In this document: one piece after another, positions 25,654-33,588 of the stretch
Numbering within the stretch: the stretch's first letter is position 1
Layout of the letters: every line of letters starts with the position of its first letter
NCBI RefSeq assembly: GCF_003977595.1
Contig: NZ_RYYR01000006.1
Coordinates: 1 to 64,000 of the forward strand
From: Lysinibacillus antri
GTDB taxonomy: Bacteria; Bacillota; Bacilli; Bacillales_A; Planococcaceae
DNA: 64,000 nt
Direction of reading: 5' to 3'
Notes under the pieces: generated by a model
What the model saw: only the letters and a program-made list of their open reading frames with translations
Database searches by the model: none
Told to the model about the DNA's origin: nothing
Position numbers and translations under genes: made by a program

Positions 25654-26571
25654 TTACGCTTTTTTAAATGCATTGATGATTGTTTCGATTGTTTCGTTTG
25701 CATTTTCATAAGGTACTTGGCAAGTTCCAGCAGCTTCGTGTCCGCCGCCACCGAACTCACGCATTAAATGACCAACATGAGTTGTACATGTTTTGTTGAT
25801 AATGCTGTAACCACACGCAATGGCACAATTTTGTTTACGGAATCCATCCACTATCCATAATGAAACATTTTGTTCTGGGTAGAGCGCATATACCATAAAG
25901 CGATTTCCTGGATAAATGGTTTCAACGTCTCGTAAATCTGTAATAATGACATTCCCATCTGTTCTTGTGTGAGCTTTTAACATGTCCACAAACTGTTCGT
26001 TTAACTCATAATAACGAGCCACACGTTCTTTTACATCAGGATCTTCTAAAATCTCTTCCACTGTTTGTGTTGCACATAAATCAACAAGCTTTTCCATCAA
26101 TTGATAGTTGCTAATGCGATAATCACGATAGCGACCAAGGCCTGTACGAGCATCCATAATAAAGGAGATTAAATCCCAGCCAGTTGGGTTTAGTATGTCT
26201 TCTTTACTAAATTTTGCAGCATCTGCTTTATCTACACCTCGCATGATGTCATCTAATTCAGGTCCGAATTTTTCCTTCCCACCGAAGTAGTCATATACAA
26301 CGCGTGCAGCACTATCCGCTAGTCGTACTTCTCCCTCAAATTGAAAGCCCTGTTCTTGTGCGCGTTTAAGTTCACTAGCGTGGTGATCAAACCACATACC
26401 ACAGCCTTCAATATACGGAACATTTGTCAGAATATCATCTTTTGTAATTTCTACTTTTCCGTCTTGCATATCTTTTGGATGAACAAATAACATATCATCA
26501 ATCATATTTAACTGTTTTAATAAAACAGCCGTTACTAATCCATCAAAATCTGATCTTGTTACTAAGCGCAT
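25654..26571 (-). CDS. DHH-family phosphoesterase
   Basis: A 305-residue cytoplasmic DHH/DHHA1 protein. The DHH domain shows SDFDG (7-11, metal ligands) and FDHHAS (61-66). The DHHA1 domain ends in GHLMREFGGGGHEAAGTCQVP, the substrate-binding GGGH signature. Relatives include oligoribonuclease/pAp phosphatase (NrnA), exopolyphosphatase-like proteins and c-di-AMP phosphodiesterases. This one lacks the membrane and GGDEF parts of GdpP and differs from NrnA in wording, so the substrate is open. It is monocistronic. Confidence 0.85.
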   Translation of the reverse strand: MRLVTRSDFDGLVTAVLLKQLNMIDDMLFVHPKDMQDGKVEITKDDILTNVPYIEGCGMWFDHHASELKRAQEQGFQFEGEVRLADSAARVVYDYFGGKEKFGPELDDIMRGVDKADAAKFSKEDILNPTGWDLISFIMDARTGLGRYRDYRISNYQLMEKLVDLCATQTVEEILEDPDVKERVARYYELNEQFVDMLKAHTRTDGNVIITDLRDVETIYPGNRFMVYALYPEQNVSLWIVDGFRKQNCAIACGYSIINKTCTTHVGHLMREFGGGGHEAAGTCQVPYENANETIETIINAFKKA

Positions 26572-26757
26572 AAAAGCAACTCCTTAAAAAGTTAATGATA
26601 GTCATATAGTACCATTATTCTGATGAAATAGTAAAAAAACTTTTAATAATTTGAAACATTAGTTTCCCCTTTGAAAAGGAGGTCTTTGTTTAATAGACAC
26701 TACATTCTTTTTGTGTTATGAAAAGAGTAAAGGAAAGCAATAGGGGGATGTTCATTG

Positions 26758-27687
26758 ATGAATATATTAGTACACGGTGCAGGTGCTTTAGGTTCCTATT
26801 TTGGTGGGAGAATATTAGAAGCAGGACACAACGTTTCGTTTTTTGTGAGAGAAAGACGTGCAGCTCAAATGAAAAAAGAAGGGTTAAAAATTATGAGCCC
26901 TGAAGGAAACTTTGAGCATAATGACGTAAAAGTTTATACATCACCCGAACAAATAGAAAAGATCGATTTAATTATCCTTGCAGTTAAAGGCTATCATCTA
27001 GACCAAGCGATCCCTCAAGTTCAAGCAATTGCTCAGCATACAGGCGCATTTGTACTGCCTTTATTAAATGGAATGGAGCACTTAGAACGACTACAAGAAG
27101 CAGTTGGAAAAGAAAAAGTACTTGGTGGGTTTGCATCAATTATTGCTACGTTAAATGAACAAGGTCATGTCGTGCATTCAAGTGGAAGTAGCGCAGTAAA
27201 ATTTGGTGCTCTACACGCGGAACAACTAGAAATTTGTAATCAACTAGATGAAATACATACTCATGTGAACACAAATATTTTAAGAGAAGAAAATATACTA
27301 AAACATATGTGGAAAAAGTATATTTTAATTACGGCTTTTTCTGGAATTACTTCAGCAATGCAACTGCCAGCAGGTTATATCGCAAGTTCAGAAGCCTCAT
27401 TTAACGTTGCAAGAAATGTGATTTATGAGATGAGTATGTTAGCGAAGTTAGAAGGAATTCAACTATCTGATCAGGAAATCGAAAGAGAAGCAAGTCGACT
27501 AAAAGCTTTCAAACCGGATGCAACATCTTCCATGCATCAAGATATGAGAAAAGGGCTTCCATTAGAGGTGGAGCATCTTCATGGAGGAGCAATGCGATTT
27601 GCAGCGAAGCATAATGTATCCGTTTCGGTCATTGAAACGTTATATGGTGTATTAAAGCCATATGAAAATGGGAATCCAATTTTATAA
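26758..27687 (+). CDS. panE: 2-dehydropantoate 2-reductase (ketopantoate reductase)
   Basis: A 309-residue NADPH-dependent enzyme reducing ketopantoate to pantoate in pantothenate/CoA synthesis. The N-terminal Rossmann motif is HGAGALGSYFGGRI (7-20). KGYHLDQAI and LLNGMEHLERL (NG of the substrate/cofactor site) follow. The C-terminal helical domain shows KHMWKKYILITAFSGITS with the catalytic Lys, and SSMHQDMRKGLPLEVEHLHG, the family's substrate-binding signature. The ATG at 26758 gives the usual MNILVHGAG start; an in-frame TTG lies three bases before it. No panB or panC is adjacent, and family members with other 2-keto acid substrates exist. Confidence 0.88.
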   Translation: MNILVHGAGALGSYFGGRILEAGHNVSFFVRERRAAQMKKEGLKIMSPEGNFEHNDVKVYTSPEQIEKIDLIILAVKGYHLDQAIPQVQAIAQHTGAFVLPLLNGMEHLERLQEAVGKEKVLGGFASIIATLNEQGHVVHSSGSSAVKFGALHAEQLEICNQLDEIHTHVNTNILREENILKHMWKKYILITAFSGITSAMQLPAGYIASSEASFNVARNVIYEMSMLAKLEGIQLSDQEIEREASRLKAFKPDATSSMHQDMRKGLPLEVEHLHGGAMRFAAKHNVSVSVIETLYGVLKPYENGNPIL

Positions 27688-27699
27688 AACTTCGTAATG

Positions 27700-27740
27700 T
27701 AGGCGATCTGACTAATTGATTTAGTTGGATTGCCTTTTTA
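27700..27740 (+). terminator. terminator after panE
   Basis: AGGCGATC...GACTAA pairs with TTAGT...GGATTGCCT, followed by TTTTTATT. Confidence 0.75.
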
Positions 27741-27834
27741 TTATAAAAGTTTTCAAAAGATATTTGTAACTTTATGTAAATGTCACCCGTCTAATGATTT
27801 GATAAATCTATTTCATTTAAAAGGAGAAAAACCG

Positions 27835-29607
27835 ATGAAACGATCTATGTTAATTTTAAGCTCTTTAATGGCCATGAGTATAATCTCACCGTTAGAGAAT
27901 GCATCAGCTAATGAGGAACGCTTACAAACAAATGAACCACAAGAAGTAACTGATGAATCACTTTTACATTTTAGTCCAGTTGAAACGAATACATTAACAG
28001 CTGCTGAAAAGAACTTTGTAGAAGAGACAAAAAAGAAGGAACCAGGTATTTATCAATCAGGTAATTTATATGTCATTACTTTAGGTGAAAAGCCGAGTAC
28101 CGCCTATAATATTAAATTTGTTGAAAGTAAAACGACTTTAGGTAAGGAACAAATTTTTGTAGAAACGACAACTGCAGATATCGGTGGGGATGCCATAACG
28201 TATCCGCATCTTGTTGGAAGGCTACAATTGCCGAGCAAGTACATGACAGTAGAGGTGATTGATGCAAAAACAGGCAAATCGGCTTTTGACACAATAAAGG
28301 AGTCATTTTTACACTTTACTCCAGTTGAAACGAGTACATTGTCAAATGAAGAAAAGCAATTTGTAGAAGAGGCGAAAACGAAAAAACCAGGTTACTATAA
28401 TTTAGAAAACTTATACGTTATTACACTAGGTGAAAAACCAACAACCGGTTATGGAATTAAATTTGTAGATAGCCAAACAACCTTTGAAATGGAACAAATT
28501 CAGGTAAAACTAACGAAACCTGACCCAGAAAAAGTATATAGTACAGTCATTACTCATCCATATATTGTTGGAAGATTAGATTTACCAAGTAAAACGATGT
28601 CTATCGAAGTCATGGATGTGGAAACAGGTAAATCTGCTTTTGAAGAAAAGGATCCATATACCGCAGTAGCAATTAATAAAGAATGGACAATACGTTTTAA
28701 TACAAAAATTAATGAAGATACGGTTACAGCTGAAAATATTTATATTTACGAGAAAGCAAATGGTCAACCAATAAATAAGTTTCCAGTTAGACTTACATTA
28801 TTAGATGATGAGCAAACAGTTAAAGTAAAACCTTTAGCGAACTATAAATATGGTCATGAGTATAAACTATTTATCTCAAAAGAAGTTTCTTCTACTAAAA
28901 ATATTAAAATGAAGGCAGATAAGGAAGTGGCCTTTACTACAGTAAAAGCACCTGAAGTAGAAGTTCCGCCCGCAGATTCATCGAAAGTAAAGTCATTCTC
29001 TTACAAATTTAGAGCTGGTGATACTCAGGGATGGCAAGAAGAGTTCTCAGATTATGAAGAAGGGATGGAAATTGAACGAGTATTTAAACACGCAACGCTA
29101 CCATCAGAAATTGGCAAAGGTCTAGAGGGTTTGTACATGAGCAGTTCTAATCGAAGTGATGACGTGTTTATGTATATTAAAAAGAAACTAAATGAGACAG
29201 ATGGAGTAAAACCGAACACAACGTACCAAGTGAATTTAAGCTTTGATTTAGTAACGAATGTTGGACCTGATTTAGATATTGGCATTGGTGGATCGCCAGG
29301 AGAGGCTGTATATGTGAAAGCTGGTGCCACAACAGTTGAACCTAAGCCAATCCTTGAAAAGCAATTTTATCGAACAAATATTGATTATGGCAATCAATCA
29401 GAAGGCGGTACAGACCTAGCAGTATTAGGTAATATTAAGAAAAAATCAGATGGGGATTTATTTGAATTGAAACCCTTTGAACATAAGTTGGAAGTGACAA
29501 CTGATGATAATGGTGAATTATGGATTGTTATTGGAACAGATTCAGGATTTGAAGGAATAACAAGTCTATATTATACAAATATTAATGTACAACTAACGGA
29601 GAAATAA
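27835..29607 (+). CDS. secreted protein with two PrcB-like domains and a Big_5-type Ig domain
   Basis: A 590-residue exported protein. The signal peptide is residues 1-26. Two homologous blocks follow: about 40-150 (LLHFSPVETNTL ... LYVITLGEKPSTAYNIKFV ... GKSAF) and about 155-270 (FLHFTPVETSTL ... LYVITLGEKPTTGYGIKFV ... GKSAF). The GEKPTTGY core matches the PrcB_C domain of protease-complex proteins. Next comes an SbsA/Big_5 Ig-like domain (NKEWTIRFNTKINEDTV to VAFTTVK, about 275-365), then a roughly 200-residue beta-sandwich of unknown type. AAAGGAG precedes the ATG at 27835. Surface attachment is not obvious. Function unknown. Confidence 0.75.
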   Translation: MKRSMLILSSLMAMSIISPLENASANEERLQTNEPQEVTDESLLHFSPVETNTLTAAEKNFVEETKKKEPGIYQSGNLYVITLGEKPSTAYNIKFVESKTTLGKEQIFVETTTADIGGDAITYPHLVGRLQLPSKYMTVEVIDAKTGKSAFDTIKESFLHFTPVETSTLSNEEKQFVEEAKTKKPGYYNLENLYVITLGEKPTTGYGIKFVDSQTTFEMEQIQVKLTKPDPEKVYSTVITHPYIVGRLDLPSKTMSIEVMDVETGKSAFEEKDPYTAVAINKEWTIRFNTKINEDTVTAENIYIYEKANGQPINKFPVRLTLLDDEQTVKVKPLANYKYGHEYKLFISKEVSSTKNIKMKADKEVAFTTVKAPEVEVPPADSSKVKSFSYKFRAGDTQGWQEEFSDYEEGMEIERVFKHATLPSEIGKGLEGLYMSSSNRSDDVFMYIKKKLNETDGVKPNTTYQVNLSFDLVTNVGPDLDIGIGGSPGEAVYVKAGATTVEPKPILEKQFYRTNIDYGNQSEGGTDLAVLGNIKKKSDGDLFELKPFEHKLEVTTDDNGELWIVIGTDSGFEGITSLYYTNINVQLTEK

Positions 29608-29762
29608 AAGTAACTTTAGTGTAACGCACACAAGATAAATTTATGTATCAAATAAGTTCTTTGCCATATTTTTTTGCTTCTCTCGAGTGCATACTTCGAT
29701 TGTAAATTCTAATACTAATGACTGTTTAGGTAATGCAATTTGCAAAGAAGGGATGGAGCATC

Positions 29763-30041
29763 ATGGCAAAGCACTCAGACACAAGTTGGAAACAGGATCA
29801 CCCAAGCACACTCTTTACAAATTCAGTTCAAAAAGCAGATCGCGCGGTGAAGCAAGCAATGTCACACCCAGAGGAAATTGCGGTGGAGCATGCGTTTAAT
29901 TCACTTGAACATGCAGAAAATGCAAGGCTAAATGCCGAACAACATAATGAACATATGGATATTGTGGAACAAAATATTCAACATTTAGCTCAACTTAAAC
30001 AGCAAATAAGCGAAGTGCAAGAAATTGTTGAGGAGCATTAA
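29763..30041 (+). CDS. small hydrophilic hypothetical protein
   Basis: A 92-residue His/Glu/Gln-rich protein, predicted largely helical (SLEHAENARLNAEQHNEHM, then QNIQHLAQLKQQISEVQEIVEEH, a probable coiled coil). There is no signal peptide or membrane segment. The start is ATG 29763 with GGAG upstream; the longer frame from 29733 lacks a good site. A terminator follows. I do not recognise the family. Confidence 0.65.
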   Translation: MAKHSDTSWKQDHPSTLFTNSVQKADRAVKQAMSHPEEIAVEHAFNSLEHAENARLNAEQHNEHMDIVEQNIQHLAQLKQQISEVQEIVEEH

Positions 30042-30092
30042 ACAAATTAACGTCAAAAAATAATGTTTAATAATTAAATTAGTTATTTTTCC

Positions 30093-30123
30093 AAAACCCT
30101 CCTGTAAAAGGTAGGGTTTTTTC
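30093..30123 (+). terminator. terminator
   Basis: AAAACCCT-CCT (30093-30103) pairs with AGG-AGGGTTTT (30109-30120), followed by TTTTC. Confidence 0.8.
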
Positions 30124-30464
30124 TGTTTAGTGTATTTTTATGGATATATGTCTAAATTGTGATTACTTATTTTAATCTAGTAATAGTGTTATAATACTAA
30201 TTGTCAAGGGAACCTTTTTCAAATATTTTGAAATAGGGTTTTTCTTATGGCATTTTAAATGGTCTTTAGAACTATTAACTCTTTTTAATAGCTTCTAAAT
30301 ATCACATTATAGTAAATATTTCAATCTATTAATAAAAGTGCTATACTGTAATGAGGATTTACATACAATACAGAAAAGGTGTGTTCTAGGACAGCCTGAA
30401 CTTGTAATGCTTAAAGAACGCCTACATCTTTTTTGCAAATATAGGGGAGATAAGGAAGGTTAGT
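30124..30464 (+). promoter_or_regulatory. long leader region upstream of mqo with an internal hairpin
   Basis: A TATAAT box (30190-30195) is followed by a hairpin, AACC...TTCAAA/TTTGAA...GGGTT (30211-30240), with a TTTTTC tail. A short terminated transcript or an attenuator is possible. A second TATACT (near 30340) could serve mqo directly. No ORF with a ribosome binding site was seen in this 340-base stretch. Confidence 0.35.
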
Positions 30465-31991
30465 ATGAGTAACAGACATGAAAAAACAGATGTTATCTTA
30501 ATCGGTGCGGGTATTATGAGTGCAACATTAGGAACACTGCTAAAAGAATTAGCTCCAGACTGGGATATAAAAGTGTTTGAGAAACTCGAAAAAGCAGGAG
30601 AAGAAAGCTCCAATGAGTGGAACAATGCTGGTACAGGACACTCTGCTTTATGTGAGCTGAATTACACTGTTGAAAAACCAGACGGATCAGTAGATATTAG
30701 TAAAGCTTTAAATATTAATGAACAGTTCCAACTTTCAAGACAATTTTGGTCTTATTTAGTTGAGAAAAACTTAATTAGTAACCCAGAAGACTTTATTATG
30801 CCATTACCACATTTAAGTTATGTACATGGGGAAAATAATGTAAAGTTCTTAAAAAACCGTTTTGATGCAATGTCTAAAAGTCATCTATTCGAAGGAATGG
30901 AATACTCTGAAGATCCAGCAAAATTAACGGAATGGTTACCGCTAATGATGAAAGACCGTGTGTTCAATGAACCTATAGCTGCAACAAAAATCGATTCAGG
31001 AACAGACGTAAACTTTGGTGCTTTAACACGTATTCTAATGGATAATTTAGAAACTCAAGGTGTTGAAGTTCAATACAATCATAGTGTTTATAGCATTAAA
31101 CGCACAAATGATGGTTTATGGGAAGTAGGAGTAAATGACCTACACGCTTGTTCAATGAAATACTATACAGCAAAATTCATCTTCCTTGGTGCTGGTGGAG
31201 GAAGCTTAGAGTTACTACAAAAAACAGGTATTCCTGAAGGGAAACATATTGGTGGATTCCCTGTAAGTGGATTATTCTTAGTATGTAACAACCCAGAGAT
31301 TGTTGAACAACATCATGCAAAAGTATATGGGAAGGCTGCAGTTGGTGCACCACCAATGTCAGTTCCTCACCTTGATACACGATTTATCGATAATAAAAAA
31401 TCATTATTATTTGGACCATTCGCAGGATTCTCACCGAAGTTCTTAAAAACCGGTTCGTATATGGATTTATTTGCATCGATTAAGCCACATAACCTAACAA
31501 CTTTATTAGCTGCTGGGGCGAAAGAAATGGCTTTAACGAAGTATTTAATCGGACAACTTATGTTATCAAAAGAACAACGTATTGATGAATTACGTGAATT
31601 TATTCCAAATGCGCAAAGTGAAGACTGGGATATTATTATCGCTGGTCAACGCGTACAAGTAATTAAAGATACAGATAAAGGAAAAGGTACACTTCAGTTT
31701 GGTACAGAAGTAGTTAGTGCTGCTGATGGATCAGTTGCAGCGTTACTTGGAGCTTCTCCAGGTGCATCTACAGCTGTTCACGTTATGCTGGAAGTACTTA
31801 AAAAATGTTTCCCACAAGAACTAAAATCTTGGGAACCAAAAATTAAAGAAATGATTCCTTCTTACGGGGTATCATTATTAGATAATCCAAAGTTATTCAA
31901 AGAGCTTCTTGATTCAACAGCAAAATCTCTTCGTCTAGATGTAGATCAAGAGACTGCTACGGAAACAAGAGAATTAGAGACAGTTAAATAG
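30465..31991 (+). CDS. mqo: malate:quinone oxidoreductase
   Basis: A 508-residue FAD-dependent peripheral membrane enzyme oxidising L-malate to oxaloacetate and passing electrons to menaquinone. The N-terminal FAD-binding motif is [15 protein letters not shown] (9-23). The conserved Mqo signatures [18 protein letters not shown] (about 51-68), [21 protein letters not shown] and GFPVSGLFL, and the C-terminal [10 protein letters not shown] are all present. The length is normal for the family. AAGGAAGG precedes the start, and a strong terminator follows. A long leader upstream may carry regulation. Confidence 0.96.
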   Translation: MSNRHEKTDVILIGAGIMSATLGTLLKELAPDWDIKVFEKLEKAGEESSNEWNNAGTGHSALCELNYTVEKPDGSVDISKALNINEQFQLSRQFWSYLVEKNLISNPEDFIMPLPHLSYVHGENNVKFLKNRFDAMSKSHLFEGMEYSEDPAKLTEWLPLMMKDRVFNEPIAATKIDSGTDVNFGALTRILMDNLETQGVEVQYNHSVYSIKRTNDGLWEVGVNDLHACSMKYYTAKFIFLGAGGGSLELLQKTGIPEGKHIGGFPVSGLFLVCNNPEIVEQHHAKVYGKAAVGAPPMSVPHLDTRFIDNKKSLLFGPFAGFSPKFLKTGSYMDLFASIKPHNLTTLLAAGAKEMALTKYLIGQLMLSKEQRIDELREFIPNAQSEDWDIIIAGQRVQVIKDTDKGKGTLQFGTEVVSAADGSVAALLGASPGASTAVHVMLEVLKKCFPQELKSWEPKIKEMIPSYGVSLLDNPKLFKELLDSTAKSLRLDVDQETATETRELETVK

Positions 31992-32000
31992 TATTATATG

Positions 32001-32040
32001 GAACCTTTAATCGATTGTTTTAGATTAAAGGTTCTTTGTT
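32001..32040 (+). terminator. terminator of mqo
   Basis: GAACCTTTAATC (32001-32012) pairs perfectly with GATTAAAGGTTC (32023-32034), followed by TTTGTTT. Confidence 0.88.
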
Positions 32041-32158
32041 TACTTTATTATACAATTCATTATTTAACCAAATATTAACAATTCGTAAATTTTATTTGAC
32101 GTTTTACAATAGTTTCTATAAAATTGTTAGAGTAAAAGAATGCCCGGACTTGAACGGG

Positions 32159-32195
32159 AGAGGTTCATAGCTGATACCCTCTATAAAAAACTATG
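32159..32195 (+). ncRNA. preQ1-I riboswitch aptamer
   Basis: AGAGGTTC (32159-32166) and ACCCTCT (32177-32183) form stem P1. The loop CATAG (32166-32170) can pair with CTATG (32191-32195) after the A-rich ATAAAAAA linker, giving the H-type pseudoknot of preQ1-I RNAs. The order and wording (AGAGGTTC, AGCT, ACCCTCTATAAAAAACTA) match the class. It lies upstream of queF, a preQ1-producing gene, as expected for feedback control. Confidence 0.9.
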
Positions 32196-32211
32196 GAAAC
32201 ATGACGATTAT

Positions 32212-32243
32212 GCCATGTCCATAAATGGATATGGCTTTTTTTT
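32212..32243 (+). terminator. riboswitch-controlled intrinsic terminator
   Basis: GCCATGTCCAT (32212-32222) pairs with ATGGATATGGC (32225-32235), followed by eight T. An alternative helix pairs TATGGA and CATG (32192-32203) with CATGTCCATA (32214-32223). That helix would serve as the antiterminator when the aptamer pseudoknot is not formed, so preQ1 should switch transcription off. Confidence 0.85.
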
Positions 32244-32275
32244 ATGTTTATCATGATTTTTTAATAGATATTAGC

Positions 32276-32317
32276 AAGCCTCTCTTATAAGTGTTGGGAA
32301 ACATAATAAGGAGGCTT
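32276..32317 (+). promoter_or_regulatory. hairpin enclosing the queF ribosome binding site
   Basis: AAGCCTC (32276-32282) pairs with GAGGCTT (32311-32317), extended by TTAT/ATAA. The 3' strand contains the AAGGAGG ribosome binding site and is followed by TTTTT before the ATG at 32322. It could sequester the site or act as a weak second terminator. Confidence 0.5.
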
Positions 32318-32321
32318 TTTT

Positions 32322-32822
32322 ATGTCTGGCCGTAGCAACGAAGAAGGATTAAAAGATTTAACACTATTAGGAAATCAAAATACAAAATATGCTTTTGATT
32401 ATGCACCTGAAGTACTTGAAGCGGTGGATAACCTTCACTCAAACCGCGATTATTTTGTAAAGTTTAATTGCCCGGAGTTCACAAGTTTATGCCCACTAAC
32501 AAATCAACCGGACTTTGCAACAATGTATATTTCATATATTCCTGATAAAAAAATTGTTGAAAGTAAATCGCTCAAGTTATATTTATTTAGTTTCCGTAAT
32601 CATGGTGACTTCCATGAAGATTGCGTGAATATTATTATGAATGACTTAATCAAATTATTAGATCCACGCTATATCGAGGTATGGGGTAAGTTTACACCAC
32701 GTGGAGGGATCTCCATTGATCCATGGTGTAATTATGGAAGACCGGGAACGAAGTATGAGGAAATTGCAAATTACCGTTTAATGAATCATGATTTAAATCC
32801 CGAAAAAATCGATAATCGCTAG
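32322..32822 (+). CDS. queF: NADPH-dependent 7-cyano-7-deazaguanine reductase (preQ0 reductase)
   Basis: A 166-residue cytoplasmic enzyme reducing preQ0 to preQ1 for queuosine synthesis, of the short (unimodular, YkvM-type) class. The catalytic Cys57 lies in [13 protein letters not shown] with Asp64 nearby. The NADPH-binding QueF motif [14 protein letters not shown] (about 80-93) and FHEDC follow. It is preceded by a preQ1-I riboswitch. Other preQ0-synthesis genes (queC, queD, queE) are not in this window. A transporter of the queuosine-precursor type follows 51 bases downstream. Confidence 0.97.
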   Translation: MSGRSNEEGLKDLTLLGNQNTKYAFDYAPEVLEAVDNLHSNRDYFVKFNCPEFTSLCPLTNQPDFATMYISYIPDKKIVESKSLKLYLFSFRNHGDFHEDCVNIIMNDLIKLLDPRYIEVWGKFTPRGGISIDPWCNYGRPGTKYEEIANYRLMNHDLNPEKIDNR

Positions 32823-32873
32823 GGTTTTATTGAAGATAGCATTTTTTTTGAGAAAATTGAGAGGTGTTAATGT

Positions 32874-33413
32874 ATGAGAATATTATTTTACTTATTATCA
32901 ATAGTCATTGCGAATGTTGTAACGGCAGCCTTTGCACCAATGCAGTTTGGTATGTTTATTGTTCCAATGGGGACACTTTTTGTTGGAGCGACGTTCATTT
33001 TTCGTGATATGGTGCAAAATAAATACGGTCGTAAAAAAACGTACATCTTTATCTTTACGGCATTAACTTTATCTGCCATTGTTTCATCGCTGCTTGGAGA
33101 TACATTAATGATTGTAGCAGCATCTGCCATTTCCTTTTTAATCTCAGAAACAGCAGATACAGAAATCTATTCCCGTTTAAAATTATCAATGGCTTGGCGT
33201 GTATTCTATAGTGGAATTGTTGGAGGTTTACTTGACTCTGTTATTTTTGTCATCATAGGATTAAGTCCATTAGGAGCAGGCGTATTACCATGGGTGGCAA
33301 TCCCATCTGCTATTGCGGGACAATTTATCGTGAAGTCCATTATCCAAATGGTTGGTGCACTCGCTTTAGGCCAAGTATATTCTTTAAAAGAAAAGCAATT
33401 ATTTGCAAAATAA
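32874..33413 (+). CDS. VUT-family (YhhQ/DUF165-type) queuosine-precursor transporter
   Basis: A 179-residue integral membrane protein with about six helices. The segment PMGTLFVGATFIFRDMVQNKYGRKKTY (about 30-57) is the signature of the VUT/YhhQ family, members of which import queuosine precursors such as preQ0/preQ1. Its place directly after queF under the preQ1 riboswitch supports that role: low preQ1 would raise both synthesis and uptake. It has a good ribosome binding site (GAGAGGTG) and a terminator at its end. Confidence 0.88.
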   Translation: MRILFYLLSIVIANVVTAAFAPMQFGMFIVPMGTLFVGATFIFRDMVQNKYGRKKTYIFIFTALTLSAIVSSLLGDTLMIVAASAISFLISETADTEIYSRLKLSMAWRVFYSGIVGGLLDSVIFVIIGLSPLGAGVLPWVAIPSAIAGQFIVKSIIQMVGALALGQVYSLKEKQLFAK

Positions 33414-33415
33414 AG

Positions 33416-33451
33416 AAAAAGGATCATTTCAACTTGAGATGATCCTTTTTT
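33416..33451 (+). terminator. terminator of the queF operon
   Basis: AAAAAGGATCAT (33416-33427) pairs with ATGATCCTTTTT (33439-33450). Confidence 0.88.
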
Positions 33452-33528
33452 AATGAATTTATACCGCATAGACCATTTTATCATCAACTAATTCCAGTAG
33501 GCTTATCCTAAACCAATATAGTAAAGAA

Positions 33529-33564
33529 GGGAATTATTTGTATGCTATGGTACAAATAATTCCC
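33529..33564. terminator. palindromic hairpin after the 607-residue gene
   Basis: GGGAATTATTTGTA pairs perfectly with TACAAATAATTCCC around an 8-base loop. The U tract is short, but it lies 25 bases past the minus-strand stop. Confidence 0.6.
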
Positions 33565-33588
33565 TAGGTAATATAAGTGCAAAGTGAT

